A stretch of 11,446 nt of DNA from the NCBI GenBank assembly GCA_964392725.1, contig CAYMPW010000031.1, forward strand, positions 1-11,446. Direction: 5' to 3'. Both the position numbers and the translations under genes were made by a program. Below the pieces are notes generated by a model that saw only the letters and a list, made by a program, of their open reading frames with translations, ran no database searches and was not told the DNA's origin. This document shows positions 7,031 to 11,446 of this stretch, piece after piece. The DNA comes from CAYMPW01 sp964392725 (GTDB taxonomy: Archaea; Thermoplasmatota; Thermoplasmata; Methanomassiliicoccales; Methanomethylophilaceae). Position 1 is the stretch's first letter. The number at the start of each line of letters is the position of its first letter.

Positions 7031-7864
7031 TTAAAAATCATTATTTGGCGAATCAGTTCCGTTTTCTATTGATTCGATTAATTTGTTTGCACGTTCTTTG
7101 TTCGGACCGTCTATTGATTTTAGAAGTTCCAAAGCTTTTTCAGGATTTTTCTTTGCTCCGCGTCCCGTATTGTATAAAACAGCAAGATTGTATCTTGCGC
7201 CCATGTCTCCAGCATCGGATGCTTCGGCAAATAAGCTCATGGCTCTTTTGTATGATTTAAACATGCATTCTCCTGTAACAGACATTATTCCATATCTGTT
7301 CATGGATTTTATGTGTCCTTTATCTGCGGCTTTTCTGTATAATGCGGCGGCCTCGGCCAAATCTTGTTTGACTCCGCGTGCTTCGTCATACATTGTTGCT
7401 AGTGCATACATTGCATCGACATTTTTTGAATCCACGGCTTTATCATACCATATTTTAGCCTGGTTTGAATTTTTTTCAACGCCTTTTCCGTAGTCGTATG
7501 CAACTCCCAAACGATATTGTGCGTTTGAATTTCCGTTTTCCGCCGCCATTTTGTAAAATTCGAATGCTTCGGATTCCCTCCCTGGAATGCGATTCAAAAG
7601 CGATGCTAAGTTGTATTGTGCTTTTTCAAAATTTTGGACTGCGGCTTTTCTGTACCAGTATTCTGCTTTTTCAGAATCTTTAACAACGCCGTCTCCCACG
7701 TCATACATGAAACCCAATGCGTTCTGGGCTTTTGCATACCCCGATTCTGCAGATTTAGAAAAAAGAACAAATGCTTTTTCAAGATCTTTAGTCCCGCTTT
7801 TACCTGTATAATTATCCCATCCTTCTTTATAATCGGGATTCTCTGCGGGAGTCTTGAATTTCAT
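7031..7864 (-). CDS. Sel1-like/TPR repeat protein
   Basis: A 277-residue soluble alpha-helical repeat protein with no signal peptide or membrane segment. It holds about seven Sel1-like units of roughly 36 residues, for example DLEKAFVLFSKSAESG, then AKAQNALGFMYDVGDGV, with units beginning near residues 27, 63, 97, 133, 169, 205 and 241. Conserved A.A...LG..Y..G.GV positions are clear. The unit near 63-98 lacks the G.GV loop (NRIPGRES instead), as does the one near 190-204. Sel1 repeats bind other proteins and often act as scaffolds or adaptors; no catalytic domain is present and the partner is unknown. It lies behind the chaperone operon but has its own promoter-like elements and no Shine-Dalgarno site, so a very short leader is likely. 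Confidence 0.88.
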   Translation of the reverse strand: MKFKTPAENPDYKEGWDNYTGKSGTKDLEKAFVLFSKSAESGYAKAQNALGFMYDVGDGVVKDSEKAEYWYRKAAVQNFEKAQYNLASLLNRIPGRESEAFEFYKMAAENGNSNAQYRLGVAYDYGKGVEKNSNQAKIWYDKAVDSKNVDAMYALATMYDEARGVKQDLAEAAALYRKAADKGHIKSMNRYGIMSVTGECMFKSYKRAMSLFAEASDAGDMGARYNLAVLYNTGRGAKKNPEKALELLKSIDGPNKERANKLIESIENGTDSPNNDF

Positions 7865-7883
7865 AAGAAACTAATAATCAAAT

Positions 7884-7899
7884 CAACGTAAATACGTTG
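7884..7899. promoter_or_regulatory. 16-bp palindrome, possible operator of the Sel1 gene
   Basis: CAACGTA and TACGTTG are perfect inverted halves separated by AA. The palindrome lies between the TATA-like tract (7901-7910) and the Sel1 start codon at 7864, just upstream of the expected transcription start, where a bound repressor would block RNA polymerase. No matching second copy was noticed elsewhere in the window. No regulator is encoded nearby, so the operator role is a guess. Confidence 0.4.
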
Positions 7900-7900
7900 T

Positions 7901-7910
7901 GAATAAAATA
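7901..7910 (-). promoter_or_regulatory. TATA-like tract upstream of the Sel1 gene
   Basis: Read on the minus strand this is TATTTTATTC. Its centre is about 40 bp before the Sel1 ATG, which predicts a start near 7879 and a leader of about 15 nt without a Shine-Dalgarno site. The same tract is the T-rich tail of the chaperone operon terminator. Confidence 0.45.
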
Positions 7911-7936
7911 CCCAGTAATCGAATTGATTACTGGGT
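7901..7936 (-). terminator. Hairpin and T-rich tail ending the grpE-dnaK-dnaJ operon
   Basis: On the minus strand ACCCAGTAATC pairs perfectly with GATTACTGGGT around a 5-nt loop (7910-7936), followed by TATTTTATT. It begins 12 nt after the dnaJ stop codon. The 11-bp perfect stem and the following T-rich tract fit a transcript end or a 3'-end stabiliser. The element is nearly symmetric and could also fold on the other strand, but no plus-strand gene ends here. Confidence 0.7.
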
Positions 7937-7948
7937 TGATTAAGAAAT

Positions 7949-9064
7949 TTAAAATCCGAATTTTCTTCTTTTGGATTTGGAACCGGCTTTATCATCAAGC
8001 TTTCTGAGATATTCCTTTTCCAAGTCTGAAACTTTTGTGGGAACTTCGATTTTCACACGAACGAACATATCACCGCGGGTTGTACTTCCCATGCGGGGAA
8101 GTCCTTTACCTGCGAGTCTGAGTACTGCTCCAACCTGAGTTCCGGATGGTATTTTCAATGCAACGTTTTCACCGTCGATTGTTTTTACCTCTTCCTCGCC
8201 TCCGAGAACAAGTCTTGGATATGTGGTTGTGACTCCTGTCCAAAGATTAACGCCGTCTCTTTCAAACACATTGCTGTGTTTAACATGAATTACAACATAC
8301 AAATCTCCTGAAGATCCGCCGTTGTATCCTGCGTCTCCCGCTCCGGGCACACGAAGGTTTGCTCCGTCTTCGATTCCTTTTGGAACTTTAACGGTAACTT
8401 TCGCATTTTTCTGAAGTCTTCCGGATCCTCTGCAATCGGGACACTTCTCGTCATATGACTTTCCGCGTCCGTTACATACGGGACATTCGGCTACCGAAAC
8501 CATCTGTCCGAAGGGCGTGTTCCTGACCTGTTGAACCTGACCCTGACCTCCGCACTTTGAACATGTATTCACTTTGCCGTCTTTACCCCCCGTGCCGTGA
8601 CACGAGGAGCAATTGACGGTGTGCGGAATGGATATTTCAAGTTCTTTGCCGTTAAGAACATCCTCAAGCGTAATTTCCACATCATATCTGAGAGAATCTC
8701 CCGTACGAGGGGAATTTCTGGACTGGGATCTTCTGCGACCTCCACCGAACATACCTCCGAAGAGATCTCCAAAGATATCACTGATATCATCGTAGTGTGT
8801 GAAGTTATCCCAACTGAAACCTCCGCCTCCGAACTGCTGGTTTACACCTGCGTGACCGTACTGATCGTAAATCTTACGTTTTTCCGCATCGGATAGTACC
8901 TCGTATGCTTCGGAGATTTCTTTGAATTTCTCTTCAGCAACTTCCTTAGGCTCTTCCGATACATCAGGGTGATGAACTTTTGCGAGTTTGCGGTATGCAC
9001 GTTTGATTTCGTCAGGTGTTGATTCTTTGGTTACACCCAGCACTTCGTAGTAATCTCTTGGCAT
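7949..9064 (-). CDS. dnaJ: Chaperone protein DnaJ (type I Hsp40)
   Basis: Co-chaperone that brings unfolded proteins to DnaK and stimulates its ATPase. The 371-residue protein has all type I parts. The J domain (1-70) has HPD at 32-34, the G/F-rich linker spans about 77-110, and four zinc-binding CxxCxGxG repeats start at Cys152, 168, 194 and 208. The two C-terminal beta domains run from about residue 215 to near the KRRKFGF end. The length is normal and no key residue is missing. The ATG lies 2 nt after the dnaK stop codon, so the two are very likely translated from one mRNA. A hairpin follows the gene and probably ends the operon. Confidence 0.98.
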   Translation of the reverse strand: MPRDYYEVLGVTKESTPDEIKRAYRKLAKVHHPDVSEEPKEVAEEKFKEISEAYEVLSDAEKRKIYDQYGHAGVNQQFGGGGFSWDNFTHYDDISDIFGDLFGGMFGGGRRRSQSRNSPRTGDSLRYDVEITLEDVLNGKELEISIPHTVNCSSCHGTGGKDGKVNTCSKCGGQGQVQQVRNTPFGQMVSVAECPVCNGRGKSYDEKCPDCRGSGRLQKNAKVTVKVPKGIEDGANLRVPGAGDAGYNGGSSGDLYVVIHVKHSNVFERDGVNLWTGVTTTYPRLVLGGEEEVKTIDGENVALKIPSGTQVGAVLRLAGKGLPRMGSTTRGDMFVRVKIEVPTKVSDLEKEYLRKLDDKAGSKSKRRKFGF

Positions 9065-9066
9065 GA

Positions 9067-10926
9067 TTACTCGTCATCCACTATTTTGTAGTCGGCATCG
9101 ACGAAATCTCCGTCTTTACCGGCTGAGGATTCCTGAGACTGCTGACCGCCTGCGGCCTGCTGTCCTGCAGATGCTTCCTGTGCTTCCTTGTAAACCCTTT
9201 CGGAAATGGGGCCCATTGCTTTGTAAAGGTCGTCCATTTTCTTCTTGATTTCTTCGGGATTCTTTGAATCACGTGCTGCTTCCAAATCGGTGATTGCTGC
9301 TTCAACAGCCATCCTTTCTTCGTTGGAAACTTTCTCTCCGAGTTCATCAAGGGATTTGCGAACAGCGTGAATTGTTGTTTCAACCTGGTTGAGCAATTCG
9401 ATTTCTTCACGTTTCTTCTTGTCAGCATCGGCAAACTGTTCTGCCTGTTTGACCATCTGATCGATTTCGTCTTTGCTGAGTTTGTTTGAAGATGCGATTG
9501 TAATCTTCTGCTCTTTTCCGGTTCCTTTGTCCTGAGCTGAAACGTTTATGATTCCGTTTGCGTCAATATCGAATGTAACTTCGATCTGAGGAATTCCGCG
9601 GGGTGCGGGGGGAATACCGTCGAGTGTGAATCTACCGAGGGACGTGTTATCGGATGCCATTTCCCTTTCTCCCTGAACAACATTGATTTCAACACTTGGT
9701 TGGTTATCTGCTGCTGTAGAGAAAATCTGGGATTTCTTTGAAGGAATGGTTGTGTTCCTTTCAATGAGTTTTGTTGCGATACCTCCGAGGGTTTCGATAC
9801 CGAGGGACAAAGGCGTAACATCGAGAAGCAAAACATCTTTGACTTCTCCGGCAAGAACGGCTCCCTGAATTGAGGCTCCCATTGAAACACATTCCATAGG
9901 GTCGATTCCTCTCTGAATCTTTGAACCTACAACTGATTCAACGAAATTCTGAACGATGGGCATCCTTGTAGGTCCGCCGACCATGATGATTTTGTCGATG
10001 TTGTCGCTCTTAAGACCTGCATCATCCATTGCCTGAACGATTGATGCTTTACATCTGCTAACAATAGGCTCGACAAGCTCTTCGAGCTTTGCACGGGTAA
10101 TTGTCTGAATGAGGTGTTTGGGTCCGGTTGCATCGGATGTAATGAAAGGAAGGTTGATTTCAGTCTGCATTGTTGTAGAAAGCTCAATCTTTGCTTTTTC
10201 ACATGCTTCGCGAACTCTCCAGAATGCCATGTTATCTGCTGCGAGATCTACGCCGGTTTCTTTCTGGAATTCTTTAATTATGAATTTTGTAAGAACTTCA
10301 TCCATATCAGATCCGCCGAGTTTGGTATCTCCGGATGTTGAAAGAACTTCGAAAACTCCGTCGCAGAAGTCCATGATTGTTACATCAAGTGTTCCTCCAC
10401 CGAAGTCGAATACCATGATCTTCTGTTCTACGTCACCCTTGTCGATACCGAAAGCTAATGCGGCTGCAGTGGGTTCGTTGATAATACGGACTACTTCGAG
10501 TCCTGCGATGGCACCGGCATCCTTTGTTGCCTGCCTCTGGTTATCGTTAAAGTATGCGGGAACGGTAATGACTGCCTTTTCGATAGTCTCACCGATATAT
10601 GCTTCTGCATCTCTCTTGATTTTCTGAAGGATGAATGCAGAAATCTGCTGAGGGGAGTATTCTTTGTCTAATGCGACTACTTTTTCGTCTCCACCCATTT
10701 TTCTTTTGACGTTTTTGATTGTTCCGTCAGGGTTTGTTACAGCCTGTCTTCTTGCGGGTTCTCCGACAAGGAGCTGTCCATCTTTTGTGAATGCAACGTA
10801 TGAGGGGAAGGATTTTCCTCCTACGCTTGTCCCTTCTGCGGAGGGGATCATGGTTGGTCTGCCGCCCTCCATAACAGAAGCGGCTGAGTTACTTGTACCT
10901 AAATCAATTCCAATTATTCTTGACAT
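9067..10926 (-). CDS. dnaK: Chaperone protein DnaK (Hsp70)
   Basis: ATP-driven chaperone for folding and refolding in the cytoplasm, cycling with DnaJ and GrpE. The 619-residue protein has the nucleotide-binding domain with GIDLGTSNSA at 6-15, FDFGGGTLDVT at 173-183 and VGGPTRMP at 316-323. The interdomain linker VLLLDV is at 365-370, followed by the substrate-binding beta domain and helical lid. A Gln/Ala/Gly-rich tail ends in VDDE. It lacks the roughly 23-residue insertion found after TNP in proteobacterial DnaK (here TNPDGTIKNVKRKMGG), as do Gram-positive and archaeal forms. The ATG at 10926 has GGTGAG 5 nt upstream. It is the middle gene of the operon, 19 nt after grpE. Confidence 0.99.
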   Translation of the reverse strand: MSRIIGIDLGTSNSAASVMEGGRPTMIPSAEGTSVGGKSFPSYVAFTKDGQLLVGEPARRQAVTNPDGTIKNVKRKMGGDEKVVALDKEYSPQQISAFILQKIKRDAEAYIGETIEKAVITVPAYFNDNQRQATKDAGAIAGLEVVRIINEPTAAALAFGIDKGDVEQKIMVFDFGGGTLDVTIMDFCDGVFEVLSTSGDTKLGGSDMDEVLTKFIIKEFQKETGVDLAADNMAFWRVREACEKAKIELSTTMQTEINLPFITSDATGPKHLIQTITRAKLEELVEPIVSRCKASIVQAMDDAGLKSDNIDKIIMVGGPTRMPIVQNFVESVVGSKIQRGIDPMECVSMGASIQGAVLAGEVKDVLLLDVTPLSLGIETLGGIATKLIERNTTIPSKKSQIFSTAADNQPSVEINVVQGEREMASDNTSLGRFTLDGIPPAPRGIPQIEVTFDIDANGIINVSAQDKGTGKEQKITIASSNKLSKDEIDQMVKQAEQFADADKKKREEIELLNQVETTIHAVRKSLDELGEKVSNEERMAVEAAITDLEAARDSKNPEEIKKKMDDLYKAMGPISERVYKEAQEASAGQQAAGGQQSQESSAGKDGDFVDADYKIVDDE

Positions 10927-10931
10927 ATTTT

Positions 10932-10937
10932 CTCACC
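10932..10937 (-). promoter_or_regulatory. Shine-Dalgarno site of dnaK
   Basis: GGTGAG on the minus strand, 5 nt before the dnaK ATG, matches the usual 16S rRNA 3' end (anti-GGTGA) and lies wholly in the 19-nt gap after grpE. It supports the start at 10926. Confidence 0.7.
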
Positions 10938-10945
10938 ACTTGTTT

Positions 10946-11440
10946 TTATTCTTCTTTTTTCTTCGTTACTTTTACTTTAGCATATCTTATTACGCGGTCG
11001 CCGATGCAGTATCCTTTCTGGAATACTTCTGCTATATCCCCGTCTGTATCCGATTCTGCTATGCAGAGTGCTTCGTGAAGATCTGGATTGAATTTATCCG
11101 TAGGAACTTCCTTGAGTCCACGGGTTTCCAGAACTTTCATAAGATTCTGCCTTACGCCTCTGATTCCGGTAACGAAATCGGAATCTTCGGTTGCTATTGC
11201 CAGTGCTCTATCCATATCATCTACTACGCCTAGAAGATCCACGATTAGGCTTTCGGCAGCATATTTACGGAATTCTTCATTTTCGCGCTGAGATCTTTTA
11301 CGGAAATTATCGAAATCCGCCTGAAGCCTACGAGCCATATCCAAATACTCTTGGGCCTGAGCCTGAGCAACTTCAAGTTCGTTTATTTCGGGTTCTTTCG
11401 ATTCTGATTTTTTATTTTTCTTTTCAGACTTTACAGTCAT
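10946..11440 (-). CDS. grpE: Nucleotide exchange factor GrpE
   Basis: Releases ADP from DnaK and so resets the chaperone cycle. The 164-residue protein has a charged, Lys/Glu-rich flexible start (1-20), a long helix that would form the dimer coiled coil (about 22-60, including ADFDNFRKRSQRE) and a helical bundle (62-105). A C-terminal beta domain (about 108-158) carries the family pattern NPDLHEAL and GYCIGDRVIRYAKVKV. Length is typical of short GrpE proteins. It is the first gene of grpE-dnaK-dnaJ visible here. Only 6 bases lie upstream of the ATG, so the promoter and any heat-shock regulator gene or site are outside the window. MTVKSEKK is the only sensible start. Confidence 0.97.
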   Translation of the reverse strand: MTVKSEKKNKKSESKEPEINELEVAQAQAQEYLDMARRLQADFDNFRKRSQRENEEFRKYAAESLIVDLLGVVDDMDRALAIATEDSDFVTGIRGVRQNLMKVLETRGLKEVPTDKFNPDLHEALCIAESDTDGDIAEVFQKGYCIGDRVIRYAKVKVTKKKEE

Positions 11441-11446
11441 ACTGGC

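Noticed and set aside
10109..10627. 172-codon open frame opposite dnaK
   Set aside because: Shadow of dnaK with Ser-rich, low-information sequence and no family likeness.
10664..11233. 189-codon open frame on the plus strand opposite dnaK and grpE
   Set aside because: It is antisense to two certain genes, resembles no known family and has a composition expected from an out-of-frame reading.

Overview
The window looks like a piece of an archaeal chromosome, most likely a host-associated methanogen of the Methanomassiliicoccales (Thermoplasmata). This is an inference from several features: TATA-like boxes at archaeal spacing before the tRNA and protein genes, a Ser/His (ER/SipW-type) signal peptidase, an adhesin-like beta-helix protein of the kind common in gut archaea, and a bacterial-type grpE-dnaK-dnaJ set. 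None of the nine protein genes ends in TAG, which fits an organism that reads UAG as pyrrolysine, although nine genes is a small sample. No 16S rRNA or methanogenesis gene is present to settle the taxonomy.

Region 1 (20-4419, plus strand) is a cell-surface module. It has a membrane signal peptidase of SipW/Sec11 type, a small acidic secreted protein with a SipW-cognate-like signal peptide, a strong hairpin, and a 1031-residue secreted protein. The last combines Pmp-like GGG[IV] beta-helix rungs with BspA-like leucine-rich repeats. The layout resembles the bacterial sipW-tasA biofilm-fibre module, and it is the best candidate here for an undescribed system: a processed fibre subunit, its dedicated peptidase and a large adhesin.

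Region 2 (4411-6847, minus strand) holds the first two steps of proline synthesis from glutamate, in the order proA then proB. The two genes overlap by 8 bp, and proB probably starts at TTG. The proB 3' end overlaps the end of the large surface gene by 9 bp. proC is not in the window.

Region 3 (6848-7029) holds a tRNA-Ser(CGA) on the plus strand. A single AT-rich element appears to serve as TATA box both for the tRNA and, in the other direction, for proAB.

Region 4 (7031-7936, minus strand) is a Sel1/TPR repeat protein whose stop codon lies 1 nt from the tRNA 3' end. Its upstream region is compact: the terminator of the chaperone operon, a TATA-like tract and a 16-bp palindrome follow one another within about 55 bp.

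Region 5 (7949-11440, minus strand) is the chaperone operon grpE-dnaK-dnaJ, with all three genes intact. The promoter lies beyond the right edge. There is no gene-free stretch longer than 300 bases.
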